Below, in pieces: positions 16,355-25,008 of a stretch of 64,000 nucleotides of DNA. A program made the position numbers and the translations under genes. The notes beneath the pieces were generated by a model. That model ran no database searches and was not told the origin of the DNA. It saw only the letters and a list, made by a program, of their open reading frames with translations. The stretch's first letter is position 1; the number at the start of each line of letters is the position of its first letter. Location of the stretch: NCBI RefSeq assembly GCF_030378205.1, contig NZ_CP127385.1, positions 3,326,001-3,390,000 on the forward strand, given 5' to 3'. Source of the DNA: Bradyrhizobium sp. NP1. Its GTDB lineage: Bacteria; Pseudomonadota; Alphaproteobacteria; Rhizobiales; Xanthobacteraceae.

Positions 16355-17233
16355 ATGGGACTGCTCGACGGCAAGGTGGCGCTGATCACGGGCGCGGGCG
16401 GCGGCCTCGGCGAGGCCTATGCGAAATTGTTCGCGCGCGAGGGCGCGGCCGTCGTGGTCAACGACCTCGGCGGGCCACGCGACGGCTCGGGTGCCGATCT
16501 CTCGATGGCGGAACAGGTGGTGGCGGCGATCAAGGCCGAGGGCGGCCGGGCGGTTGCCAACGGCGCCGACATCTCGACGATCGAGGGCGGGCAGTCGGTG
16601 TTCAACGACGCCATCAAGCACTTTGGGCGCGCCGATATCCTGGTCAACAATGCCGGCATCCTGCGCGACCAGACCTTTGCCAAGGCAGCCGAAGCCGACT
16701 GGGACAAGGTCATCAAGGTGCATCTGAAGGGAACCTTCTGTACCACGCTGCCGGTGTTCAAGTGGATGCGCGAGAACGGCGGCGGCGTCATCGTCAACAC
16801 CTCCTCGACCTCGGGCCTGATCGGTAATTTCGGCCAGAGCAACTACGGCGCGGCCAAGGGCGGCATCTGGGGTCTCTCCAACGTACTCGCGATCGAGGGC
16901 CGGAAATACAACATCCGGATCTGGACACTGGCGCCGGGCGCGCTGACTCGCATGACCTCAGACCTGCCCCGCTACAAGGAGAACCCCGGCGCCGCCCTCG
17001 GCCCCGACGGGATCGCGCCGGCCGTGCTATACATGGTCAGCGATTTGTCGGGCGACCAGACCGGCAAGGTGCTGGGCGTATCCGGGCCGCGCGGCGTGCG
17101 CGAAATGCGGATGATGGAGATGGAAGGCTGGAAACCGCCGTTCACGGGGTGGAAGGCCGAGGATATCGTGACCCATGCCAAGGATATCTTCTTCTCCGAG
17201 GAGGAGCTCAAGAAATCCCTGCGGCGGGTTTAG
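16355..17233 (+). CDS. SDR-family 3-hydroxyacyl-CoA dehydrogenase
   Basis: A 292-residue short-chain dehydrogenase resembling the (3R)-hydroxyacyl-CoA dehydrogenase domain of MFE-2. The nucleotide site is TGAGGGLGEAYAKLFAREGA, then VVVNDLGG; NNAGILRD follows, and the catalytic Ser-Tyr-Lys is seen in NTSSTSGL...SNYGAAKGG. The C-terminal part (WTLAPGALTRMTSDL) is typical of this subgroup. GGGAG precedes the ATG. With the MaoC and thiolase genes it makes a complete hydration-oxidation-cleavage set for an enoyl-CoA intermediate. The real substrate is unknown. Confidence 0.92.
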   Translation: MGLLDGKVALITGAGGGLGEAYAKLFAREGAAVVVNDLGGPRDGSGADLSMAEQVVAAIKAEGGRAVANGADISTIEGGQSVFNDAIKHFGRADILVNNAGILRDQTFAKAAEADWDKVIKVHLKGTFCTTLPVFKWMRENGGGVIVNTSSTSGLIGNFGQSNYGAAKGGIWGLSNVLAIEGRKYNIRIWTLAPGALTRMTSDLPRYKENPGAALGPDGIAPAVLYMVSDLSGDQTGKVLGVSGPRGVREMRMMEMEGWKPPFTGWKAEDIVTHAKDIFFSEEELKKSLRRV

Positions 17234-17240
17234 TTGTTGT

Positions 17241-17364
17241 CCTTCCGGGGCGCGAGCGCTAGCGAGCGAATCTGGAGATAGCGAGATTCCCCGATGCGCA
17301 ATTGCGCATCTGAGGTTTGCGTGCCCTCAGCGACAAGCGCTTCGCGCTTGCGCGGGGAATGACG
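17241..17364. repeat. CCTTCCGGGGCGCGAGCG intergenic repeat
   Basis: A palindromic repeat with CCTTCCGGGGCGCGAGCG at the left end and GCGCGGGGAATGACG at the right. It encloses the perfect palindrome GATGCGCAATTGCGCATC (17293-17310) and the hairpin CAAGCGCTTCGCGCTTG. A related unit is at 53897-53970. Confidence 0.75.
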
Positions 17365-17384
17365 AATGAGAGATAGAGGCACAA

Positions 17385-18341
17385 ATGACAAAACTCACCG
17401 CTGAAGCCAAGGGCACGTTCGCGATCGCGCCGACGCCGTTCCATGACGACGGCCGCATCGACGAGCGGTCGATCGACCGGCTGACCGACTTCTACGCCGA
17501 GGTCGGCTGCGAAGGCGTCACCGTGCTCGGGATCCTCGGCGAGGCGCCGAAGCTCGATGCGCAGGAGGCCGAGCAGGTCGCGATCCGCTTCGTCAAGCGG
17601 GCGAAGACCATGCAGGTGATCGTCGGCGTCTCCGCGCCCGGCTTCGCCACCATGCGCTCGCTCGCGAAGGCCTCGATGGATGCCGGTGCCGCCGGCGTCA
17701 TGATCGCGCCGCCGCCGCATTTGCGCACCGACGACCAGATCACGGCCTATTTCAAGCAGGCGCAGGAGGCCATCGGCACCGACATTCCCTGGGTGCTGCA
17801 GGACTATCCGCTGACGCTCAGCGTCGTGTTCACGCCGGCCGTGATCCGCAAGATCGTGGTGGACAGCCCCTCCTGCGTGATGCTCAAGCATGAGGACTGG
17901 CCGGGGCTGGAGAAGATCTCGGCGCTGCGCGGCTTCCAGAAGGACGGCTCGCTGCGGCCGCTGTCGATCCTGTGCGGCAATGGCGGACTTTTCCTCGATT
18001 TCGAGATGGAACGCGGTGCCGCCGGCGCGATGACCGGTTATGCCTTCCCGGAAATGCTGATCGATGTCGTCAAGCTGTCGAAGGCGGGAAAACGCGATGC
18101 CGCGCACGATCTGTTCGACGCGCATCTGCCGCTGGTTCGCTACGAGCAGCAGCCGGGCGCGGGCCTTGCGGTGCGCAAATATGTGCTGCAGAAGCGCGGC
18201 ATCATCGCCTCCAGCGCCCAGCGCAAGCCGGGCGCCACCATCACCGCGACCGCAAAGGCCGAAGTCGACTACCTGCTGTCGCGGGTGGCGCGGGTCGACC
18301 GCCGCGCCAATCTGGCGCCGCAATCGAGCGCGGCGGGCTAG
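17385..18341 (+). CDS. Dihydrodipicolinate synthase/N-acetylneuraminate lyase family protein
   Basis: A 318-residue class I aldolase-type TIM barrel. It has the N-terminal FAIAPTPFHDDGRIDERSID, the ligand loop VTVLGILGEAPKLD (in place of the usual GTTGE), the Tyr strand VLQDYPLTLSV and the Schiff-base Lys in CVMLKHEDWPG. It is longer than DapA (about 290) because of a C-terminal extension. It is not the biosynthetic DapA; members in catabolic clusters act as 2-oxo-acid aldolases or dehydratases. GAGG precedes the ATG. It is 3 bases from the Nudix gene, so the two are co-transcribed. Confidence 0.88.
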   Translation: MTKLTAEAKGTFAIAPTPFHDDGRIDERSIDRLTDFYAEVGCEGVTVLGILGEAPKLDAQEAEQVAIRFVKRAKTMQVIVGVSAPGFATMRSLAKASMDAGAAGVMIAPPPHLRTDDQITAYFKQAQEAIGTDIPWVLQDYPLTLSVVFTPAVIRKIVVDSPSCVMLKHEDWPGLEKISALRGFQKDGSLRPLSILCGNGGLFLDFEMERGAAGAMTGYAFPEMLIDVVKLSKAGKRDAAHDLFDAHLPLVRYEQQPGAGLAVRKYVLQKRGIIASSAQRKPGATITATAKAEVDYLLSRVARVDRRANLAPQSSAAG

Positions 18342-18344
18342 GTC

Positions 18345-19166
18345 ATGGCTGAAATCGCTGCACCGCGTCTGGCTTCCACGATCCTGTTGTTGCGTGACAA
18401 CACAGATGCTGGCGTTGACGGCAAGAGCCGCAACGAGATCGAGGTCTTCATGATGGTTCGCCACCATCAGATCGAGTTCAATTCGGGCGCGCTGGTGTTT
18501 CCCGGCGGCAGCATCGACGCCGACGACCGCGCGATTGCGGCGAGGGCCGAGTTGTACTCCGGCGGGGAAGGGCTTGACGAGGCGGGCTTGAGTTTCCGCA
18601 TCGCTGCGATCCGCGAGACCTTCGAGGAAAGCGGCATCCTGCTGGCGCGGCCGAAAGGCGCGGCGGCGCGGGTCGACGCGGGGCGTGCGGGACAGATCGA
18701 AGCGGCGCATCGCGCGGCGCTCGGCGAAGGCAAGACGACATTCTCGCAGGTGCTCGCCGACAACGAGCTGGTGCTCGCGCTCGACGAGCTCGTGCCTTAC
18801 GCACACTGGATCACGCCGGAGACGATGCCGAAGCGCTTCGACACCTGGTTCTTCGTCGCCGCGGCGCCGCCCGACCAGCTCGGCGCCCATGACGGCAAGG
18901 AATCCACCGACTCGATCTGGGTGTCGCCGCGCGAGGCGCTGGAAGGCGGCGAGAGCGGCCGCTTCAAGCTGCCGTTCCCGACCACGCGCACCCTGATCAA
19001 GCTCGGCAAGCAGCCGAACGTCAAAGCCGCGCTGGAGGAGATGAAAGGCAAGCCGATCGTGGCGGTGATGCCGGTCATGACGAAAACAGCGACCGGCCGC
19101 CAGCTCCGCATCCCGCGCGAGGCCGGCTATGACGGCGAGGTGTTCGAGGTCGGCGCGACGGGATAG
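18345..19166 (+). CDS. Nudix hydrolase, NUDT19/CoA-diphosphatase-like
   Basis: A 273-residue Nudix protein of the long (NUDT19-like) type. The substrate strand is EVFMMVRHHQIEFNSGALVFPGG, and the Nudix box is split by an insertion so that the catalytic helix reads AAIRETFEESGILLAR (RE-x-x-EE-x-G). The family includes CoA and acyl-CoA diphosphatases, which fits a cluster of CoA enzymes and may protect against trapped CoA esters. It starts 3 bases after the DapA-like stop, so translation is probably coupled. The CoA role is inference. Confidence 0.85.
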   Translation: MAEIAAPRLASTILLLRDNTDAGVDGKSRNEIEVFMMVRHHQIEFNSGALVFPGGSIDADDRAIAARAELYSGGEGLDEAGLSFRIAAIRETFEESGILLARPKGAAARVDAGRAGQIEAAHRAALGEGKTTFSQVLADNELVLALDELVPYAHWITPETMPKRFDTWFFVAAAPPDQLGAHDGKESTDSIWVSPREALEGGESGRFKLPFPTTRTLIKLGKQPNVKAALEEMKGKPIVAVMPVMTKTATGRQLRIPREAGYDGEVFEVGATG

Positions 19167-19253
19167 CTAGCATAGTTCGATACGTAACGAAGTATTTTGG
19201 CGTGAGCGCCGCTATGTTTCGCCCCGATCGCAAACGGGAGCGGAATTTCGGCC

Positions 19254-20174
19254 ATGGAGGAGCCAGCGTCGCAGCGTCCGAATCCGGGCGTCGAACTCGC
19301 GCTGTTGTTGGTGCTCGCGACCCTCTGGGGCGCGTCCTACAGCTTCATCAAGCTCGGCGTCGCCACCATCCCGCCGATCACCCTGATCGCAGGGCGCACT
19401 TTGCTCGCAGGCCTGCTGCTGCTTGGCGTGATGCGCTGGCGCGGGCTGGCGATGCCGACGGACGGCGCGACCTGGCGCCGCTTCGCCTTTCAGGCCTGTC
19501 TCAACAGCGTCATCCCCTGGACCCTGATCGCCTGGGGCGAGCGGTTCGTCGATGCCGGGCCTGCCACCATCCTCAATTCGGCGGCTCCGATTTTCACCTT
19601 CCTGTTCACCGCGCTGGTCACGCGGCACGAGGCGGCCGGCCCGCGAAAACTGTTCGGCGTGTTCGCGGGCATGGCCGGCATCTGCCTGATCGTGGGGGTG
19701 AGGGCGTTCGACCACATCGGCCAGGAATTCTGGGCGGAAGTCGCGATCGTCGCCGCCACGCTCTGCTACGCGGGGGCCGCGATCTTCAGCCGGGGCTTTG
19801 CCGGCCTCGACCCGATCGCGCCGGCAGCGGGGTCGCTGATGTGCGGCGCGGCGGTGCTGATCCCCGTAAGCCTGGTGGTCGAGCAACCCTGGGCGGTTTC
19901 GCCGTCACCCTCTTCGCTGCTGGCCCTGGCGGGGCTTGCGGTCTTCTCCACCGCGGCAGCCTTCGTGATCTACTTCCGCCTGATCCAAACCCTCGGTTCG
20001 GTCGGTACCACCGCGCAGGCCTATCTGCGGGTGCCGATCGGGGTCGCCATCAGCGTCGTCTTCCTCGGCGAAAGCCTGTCGCCGACGGCGTGGGCAGGCC
20101 TTGCCTGCGTGGTTGCCGGGGTGGCGGCCATGACCGTGCCGCCGCGCCGCGCGGCCGCCGCCCGGGCGGTGTGA
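19254..20174 (+). CDS. EamA-family (DMT) transporter
   Basis: A 306-residue inner-membrane protein of the drug/metabolite transporter superfamily with two EamA repeats and ten predicted helices: LALLLVLATLWGASYSFIKL in helix 1, LNSAAPIFTFLFTALV before the mid point, and TTAQAYLRVPIGVAISVVFLGE in the second repeat. Substrate unknown; members export amino acids, nucleobases or drugs. ATG 19254 has GGAG 12 bases upstream. Same strand as the metabolic block but 87 bases away, so probably its own unit. Confidence 0.88.
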   Translation: MEEPASQRPNPGVELALLLVLATLWGASYSFIKLGVATIPPITLIAGRTLLAGLLLLGVMRWRGLAMPTDGATWRRFAFQACLNSVIPWTLIAWGERFVDAGPATILNSAAPIFTFLFTALVTRHEAAGPRKLFGVFAGMAGICLIVGVRAFDHIGQEFWAEVAIVAATLCYAGAAIFSRGFAGLDPIAPAAGSLMCGAAVLIPVSLVVEQPWAVSPSPSSLLALAGLAVFSTAAAFVIYFRLIQTLGSVGTTAQAYLRVPIGVAISVVFLGESLSPTAWAGLACVVAGVAAMTVPPRRAAAARAV

Positions 20175-20333
20175 CGACCGGCACACCCGGCCCCCGGCAT
20201 GCCCCGCGGCGGGGGCGTGCCGAAAATCCGCCATGCCGGCCTGGCAGGCTGACGGCATTGCCGGAGGGGGGATTCCCCCTGAAATCACATAGTTCGTGTA
20301 TATTGCGGCGCCAGAAGCCGGTCCTAAATAGCC

Positions 20334-23015
20334 ATGCCACCCGCCATCGCTGCGATTTTGCAACGAATTCGATCGTCCCCGTTGTCGATCGGCCGCCTCA
20401 CCTTTAGCAGCTTCCTGCTTCTGCTCGTCGTCATCGCGACGACCAGCATCGCCAGCGTCGTCGCCATGCGTCATATCGGCGCGACTTTTGCCGAGCTGCA
20501 GCGGCTGCAAGACGTCGGCGACCTCGCCGAGGAGATCGACCGGCGCATGAACGATCTGCGGCTGGCGGCCCGCGATTTCGTCGCCGAACCCGGCGATCAG
20601 GCCGGCCGGATCGGAGAGGCGGCGTCCTCTTTGAGCGCGCTGCTCAAGAAGACCCGGCTCGAGCTCGCGCCCGAGCAGCGCGACATGATCGACGGCATCA
20701 GCCAGCGGCTGTCGACCTATCGCTCCGGCATCGAGCGGATCTCGACCCTGATCAACCGCCGCGCCGAGCTGCTCGTGGGCCTGCCGGAGCTGCGCGACCG
20801 GTTCGACCAGGCCGTCGCCGCAAACCCCGATCCGACGCTGTCGGCCACGCTGTCGCAGGCGCAGAGCCACATCGCCGCCGCGCTGCTCGCGCACAATCCG
20901 TCCGCCGCCGAGCAGGCCGCAGAGAGCATACGGGCCTTGCCCGTCACCGACCCCGGGCTGCGTGCTGCCATCACCGACTATGCCGAACGGATCATCGCGG
21001 TCTCGGTGCGCGAGCGCCAGATCGCCGATATCGACCGCGAGGTGCTCGGCGCCGAGGGCCGCCAGATCCAGCGCGCGACCGAGCTTTTGCGCGAGGTCAG
21101 CGCCAGCCGCGGTCATATCCTGTCGCGCGACTTCGCCCGTACGCTCGCCGAAACCACCTGGCAGAGCATCCTGCTCGGCACCCTCGGCGTGCTCGTCGGC
21201 ATATTCGCCGCGCTGTTCGTGGTGAGCCGTACGGTGCGCCCGCTGATCTCGATCGCAAGCTCGATCCGGGCGCTGGCCGGCGGCCAAAAGGACACCCTGA
21301 TCCCTGCAACCGACGTCAACAACGAGATCGGCGATATCGCGCGCGCCGCCGAAGTCTTCCGCCGCACCCTGCTCGAGGCCGACACCGCGCGCGAGGCGGC
21401 CGTCCACGCGCTCGCCGAGCAGCGGCTCGCCGAGGAAAGCTACACCAAGCTGTTCGAATCCTCGATCGAAGGCATCTATGTGACGACGCCGGGCGGCGCG
21501 CTCCTGAACGCCAATCCGGCGCTGGCGCGGATGATGGGCTACGACACGCCGCGGGCGCTGATCGACAGCATCACCGACATCGCAAGCACGATCTATGTCC
21601 ACCCCGAAGCGCGCGACGAATACCAGTTCCTGATGCGGCGCGACGGCATGGTGCGCGATTTCGAGTATCAGGTGCGCCGGCGCGACGGCGGCGTGCTCTG
21701 GCTTTCCGACAGCGCCACCGCCGTGCGCGACGAGAAAGGCGAGGTGGTCCGCTACGAGGGCACGGTTCGCGACATCACCGACCAGAAGCGCGCCGAGGAC
21801 GCGATCGCGGAAGGCCGCCGGATGCTGCAGACCGTGATCGATACGGTGCCGGCGGTGATCAACGTCAAGGACTGCCAGCTTCGCTATGTTCTGATGAACC
21901 GCTACATGGCCGGCATCTTCGACATCGAGCCGGCTGACGCCATCGGCCGCACCACCACCGATCTGATGTCGCGGTATGGCGCGCAGAAGACCGACGAGAA
22001 CGACAAGCGGGTGCTCAGGGCCAAGAGGGGCCTCGGCTTCTACGAGGAGGAGTATGTCGATTCCACCGGCAACATGCGGCAATGGCTGGTCAACAAGCTG
22101 CCGCTGCTCGATATCGACGGCCAGATCGAATACATCGTTACCGTCGCGCTCGACATCGGCGAGCGCAAGCGCGGCGAACTGGAAATGCGCAAGGCGCGCG
22201 ACGCCGCCGAGACGGCGCTGCGCAACCTGCGCGAGACCCAGGCCTCGCTGATCGAGGCGGAGAAGCTCGCAGCGCTTGGGCGCCTTGTCGCGGGCGTCGC
22301 CCACGAGGTCAACAACCCCGTCGGCATCAGTCTCACGGTTGCTTCCGCGCTCGAGCGCAAGACCGCATTGTTCACCGACGAGGTCGCGCGCGGCGATCTC
22401 AGGCGGTCGAGCCTCAACGAGTATCTCGCAACCTGCCGCAGCGCGGCCTCGCAGCTCGTCGCCAACCTCAACCGCGCCGCCGAGCTGATCCAGTCGTTCA
22501 AGCAGGTTGCCGCCGACCGCAACTATTCGGACCAGCGCAGCTTCGACCTCGCCGACCTGACCGAGCAGGTGGTGATGAGCCTGCGGCCGGGGCTGCGCAA
22601 GCACAACCTGACGCTGATGGTGGATTGCGAACCGAATCTCACCATGAACAGCTACCCCGGCCCCTACGGCCAGGTGCTGACGAACCTGTTCCTCAATTCG
22701 GTCGCGCACGCCTTTCCCGACGGCCGGGCCGGCACCATCGACATCCAGGCCCGCGCCGCCGGCAAGGACCATGTCGAGATCATGTTTTCCGACAATGGCT
22801 GCGGCATGAGCCTCGACGTCCGCCGCCGCGCTTTCGATCCGTTTTTCACCACGCGCCGGGACCAGGGTGGTACCGGGCTCGGCCTGCACATCGTCTACAG
22901 CATCGTGACCAACCGGCTTGGCGGCCGGCTCGATCTGGATTCCGAGCCCGGCCATGGCACGCGGATCCGGATGCTGCTGCCGCGGGCAGCGCCGATCGAG
23001 CAAGCGGCGGAGTAG
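20334..23015 (+). CDS. Membrane PAS-domain sensor histidine kinase
   Basis: An 893-residue sensor kinase. Helix 1 is at about 24-45 and helix 2 at about 281-302, enclosing a 230-residue helical periplasmic sensor; HAMP at about 303-355 (SRTVRPLISIASSIRALAGG); PAS 1 at about 367-485 and PAS 2 at about 490-610; a coiled linker; then the HisKA-like box VAGVAHEVNNPVG (His about 656) and the ATPase with DNGCGMS (about 819) and GGTGLGLH (about 844). All kinase boxes are intact. No response regulator is adjacent, so it is an orphan. The HEVNNP box places it with NtrY/PAS-type kinases of group HPK4. Confidence 0.93.
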   Translation: MPPAIAAILQRIRSSPLSIGRLTFSSFLLLLVVIATTSIASVVAMRHIGATFAELQRLQDVGDLAEEIDRRMNDLRLAARDFVAEPGDQAGRIGEAASSLSALLKKTRLELAPEQRDMIDGISQRLSTYRSGIERISTLINRRAELLVGLPELRDRFDQAVAANPDPTLSATLSQAQSHIAAALLAHNPSAAEQAAESIRALPVTDPGLRAAITDYAERIIAVSVRERQIADIDREVLGAEGRQIQRATELLREVSASRGHILSRDFARTLAETTWQSILLGTLGVLVGIFAALFVVSRTVRPLISIASSIRALAGGQKDTLIPATDVNNEIGDIARAAEVFRRTLLEADTAREAAVHALAEQRLAEESYTKLFESSIEGIYVTTPGGALLNANPALARMMGYDTPRALIDSITDIASTIYVHPEARDEYQFLMRRDGMVRDFEYQVRRRDGGVLWLSDSATAVRDEKGEVVRYEGTVRDITDQKRAEDAIAEGRRMLQTVIDTVPAVINVKDCQLRYVLMNRYMAGIFDIEPADAIGRTTTDLMSRYGAQKTDENDKRVLRAKRGLGFYEEEYVDSTGNMRQWLVNKLPLLDIDGQIEYIVTVALDIGERKRGELEMRKARDAAETALRNLRETQASLIEAEKLAALGRLVAGVAHEVNNPVGISLTVASALERKTALFTDEVARGDLRRSSLNEYLATCRSAASQLVANLNRAAELIQSFKQVAADRNYSDQRSFDLADLTEQVVMSLRPGLRKHNLTLMVDCEPNLTMNSYPGPYGQVLTNLFLNSVAHAFPDGRAGTIDIQARAAGKDHVEIMFSDNGCGMSLDVRRRAFDPFFTTRRDQGGTGLGLHIVYSIVTNRLGGRLDLDSEPGHGTRIRMLLPRAAPIEQAAE

Positions 23016-23017
23016 CG

Positions 23018-23123
23018 CTATGGCGTTTTCGAGCGAACTGGGCACCGGTTCGCGCGACGAAAACGCGTCAAAACAAGAAGCCCGAGCATCGGTTCTGATT
23101 CAATCAGAACCGAAATGCTCTAG
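23018..23123. repeat. GCGTTTTCGAGCGAAC repeat ending in CTAG, gives GrlR-like stop
   Basis: GGCGTTTTCGAGCGAAC-TGGGCACC-GGTTCGCGCGACGAAAACGC is an imperfect palindrome, followed by the perfect hairpin TCGGTTCTGATT/AATCAGAACCGA (about 23090-23113). The right end CTAG (23120-23123) contains the stop codon of the minus-strand GrlR-like gene. The left end reads CTAT, 2 bases after the kinase stop. A shorter copy is at 39138-39202. Confidence 0.8.
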
Positions 23124-23467
23124 TCCAGGTCGGCGAGCTTGCGCAGCGTGGCGCTGAAGATCTGGCTCGCCTTGCCGACCAGCGCGGTTCCCGTCATCTC
23201 GCCGCGGGTGTCGGTGAAGGTGCCGGTGACGCCGACGCCGACAGGATTCGGCTCGCCGAACAGCGGATTGGCCTCGGGGCTGGACGTATGGCGCTGCACC
23301 AGCACCTCGCCTTTGAAGATGTTGTCCTTCACCGTGTAGCTGCCGGTGTAAAATAAATAGGCATCGCCGCCGCGAATCTGGCCATCGCGGAACATGACGA
23401 CGCCGCTGCCCTTGCCGACGCGTCCATCGAGCAGGGTGACGTGAATCGAATACAGGCCGTTCTTCAT
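23120..23467 (-). CDS. GrlR-like regulatory protein
   Basis: A 115-residue protein, MKNGLYSIHVTLLDGRVGKG, with GSGVVMFRDGQIRGGDAYLFY, then TGSYTVKDNIFKGEVLVQRH and TGTFTDTRGEMTGTALVGKA. This is the all-beta GrlR fold (PF16518), first known from the negative regulator of the EPEC type III secretion locus and widely found in rhizobia with unknown function. ATG 23467 follows GGGGAC. No T3SS gene is nearby, so a secretion role is not supported here. Its stop lies in the CTAG end of a repeat. Confidence 0.8.
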   Translation of the reverse strand: MKNGLYSIHVTLLDGRVGKGSGVVMFRDGQIRGGDAYLFYTGSYTVKDNIFKGEVLVQRHTSSPEANPLFGEPNPVGVGVTGTFTDTRGEMTGTALVGKASQIFSATLRKLADLD

Positions 23468-23915
23468 GACGTCCCCGCCTGGCGGCTTCCGCCGCCCCGC
23501 GGCAGCCGTCCACTCGTTATGCCAAAGCAGGCCGGAGCAGGCAACGCGGCACCGTGACCGCACGGCGCGGCGCCGGCCTCTCGTCGCGCGCGACTTATCC
23601 ACATCATTCCAGCTGTGTGACACCGGGATGACAGGTCGCGCGGAAGGAATTGGTCCGCGACATGCATGACCAGTGTTGCACCCGGCGGAGCATTTTCCGG
23701 CCAGTGGCAACCGGTCGGCCGCGAGAAGATGCTTCAGACCTGAAAGCTGGGCGCGTTCCAGCTGCAAAGCCGGCGGCCACCTTCGCAGCGTGCGTACTTG
23801 GCGGGTGCTGGAGCAGAAAAACGTGAGCGACGGGATCCTTTCCGGCGGCGGGGCGCCGCGTCCTAGAAATGAACCGAATGCCGTGGGTGCGCGTTACGTC
23901 GCGGCGAGGCGTGCA
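23468..23915. other. 448-base gap, nothing identified
   Basis: Between the divergent GrlR-like gene and the secreted protein at 23916. Open frames here lack ribosome sites and similarity. I see no palindromic repeat, promoter consensus or RNA gene. Confidence 0.5.
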
Positions 23916-24308
23916 ATGTCGTCATTGAGGATTGCCACGGTGCTCGTAACGGTTGCGGTGGTGGGGGATCTCGTCCACGCGCGCGACCGTGGCCAGTTCG
24001 CCAACACGTCGCCCGAACTGAAAGCCTGGTTCGATGGCTTGCGGAGCGGGAAGGGGCCGTGTTGCTCGGATGCCGATGGCACAGCGATCTCGGATGCGGA
24101 CTGGGAGAGCAGGCAAGGCCACTACCGCGTCCGCATTCCGCGTTACGACAGCACAATCGAAGGCCAGAAGCAGGAACTGGTCTGGATCGACGTGCCGGAC
24201 GAGGCGGTCATTTCCGAGCCGAACCGCGTGGGGCGGACAATGGTCTGGCCGATCTACGGCTATCTTGGCGTGACGATCCGCTGCTTCATGCCTGGCAGCA
24301 TGACCTGA
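23916..24308 (+). CDS. Small exported protein with CC motif
   Basis: A 130-residue protein with a Sec signal (MSSLRIATVLVTVAVVGDLV, cleavage near VHA). The mature part is KAWFDGLRSGKGPCCSDADG, DADWESRQGHYRVRIP, ELVWIDVPDEAVI and VWPIYGYLGVTIRCFMPGS. The adjacent Cys pair and a third Cys near the end suggest disulfides. ATG 23916 follows a GAGG at fair spacing; the frame stays open upstream but that part lacks a signal. A conserved family of rhizobial hypothetical proteins of unknown role. It is convergent with the VOC gene, with 6 bases between stops. Confidence 0.7.
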   Translation: MSSLRIATVLVTVAVVGDLVHARDRGQFANTSPELKAWFDGLRSGKGPCCSDADGTAISDADWESRQGHYRVRIPRYDSTIEGQKQELVWIDVPDEAVISEPNRVGRTMVWPIYGYLGVTIRCFMPGSMT

Positions 24309-24314
24309 CCGGCG

Positions 24315-24698
24315 TCACGCGTATTTCTTGTCGCGCTCGAGCAGTTCGATCGAAATCCCCTGCGGACCGCGGATGAAGCAGATCCGCACGCCGGGCCGGA
24401 TCGTGGTCGGCTCCTTGGTGAACTCGACGCCCTTGGCCTTGATCTCGGCTGCAACCAAGTCGATGTCCTTGACGGTCAGGCCGAAATGGTCGAGCCCCTG
24501 GTAGGGCGTGACCGGTGGATTGTTGACGCCGTCGCCGGACGTGACCGGCGCGATGAACACGTTGGCGCCGCCGAGCTTCACGTCGATGCGTCCCGGGCCG
24601 CGGATGATCTCGCCGCCGAGCACGTCACGCAGCCAGGCTGCGGTTGCCTCCGGATCGGGGCTACGCAGGTGTACGTGATCCCAGGTGACGGTCGGCAT
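24315..24698 (-). CDS. VOC (glyoxalase) family protein
   Basis: A 127-residue protein, MPTVTWDHVHLRSPDPEATA, with the metal-site pattern of vicinal-oxygen-chelate enzymes: His in WDHVHL, VFIAPV, LDHFGLTVKDIDLVAAEIKA, and the Glu in GPQGISIELLER. ATG 24698 was preferred over a TTG two codons earlier, because GGAGAG lies 6 bases upstream of the ATG. The substrate cannot be inferred. A monocistronic gene convergent with 23916-24308. Confidence 0.85.
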   Translation of the reverse strand: MPTVTWDHVHLRSPDPEATAAWLRDVLGGEIIRGPGRIDVKLGGANVFIAPVTSGDGVNNPPVTPYQGLDHFGLTVKDIDLVAAEIKAKGVEFTKEPTTIRPGVRICFIRGPQGISIELLERDKKYA

Positions 24699-25008
24699 CG
24701 GCAACTCTCCTTCTGGCGTCTTCTGGCGCGCGTCTCATGGCAGGCGACGCGCATTGGCCGCTCGTTGACGCGGCGGCGCGACTTTAGCGACAACGCTCCG
24801 GCGTGGCCATCCCGGCGGCTCCTTCGCAGGCGCGGGATCAGAAAATTGCCGCCTTCCCCTGCAACCCTGTGATGCTGTCGGCGTTGATTCGAGCGGCGAA
24901 CCGTATGGCGCCCACTGTCAGGGGAGCCGTACGGGGGCCACCGTGCGGCTTTGATTTTGGCCTGCAGAACGCCGGGTCAAAGCCGTCGGGGCATTTGAGG
25001 GCTTGGCT
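24699..25008. other. 310-base gap, nothing identified
   Basis: Separates the VOC gene from the membrane protein at 25009. No repeat, RNA gene or convincing promoter seen. Confidence 0.5.

Noticed and set aside
19905..23045. 1046-codon minus-strand frame opposite the sensor kinase
   Set aside because: Shadow of the kinase and the EamA gene in GC-rich DNA; no motifs and no ribosome site.
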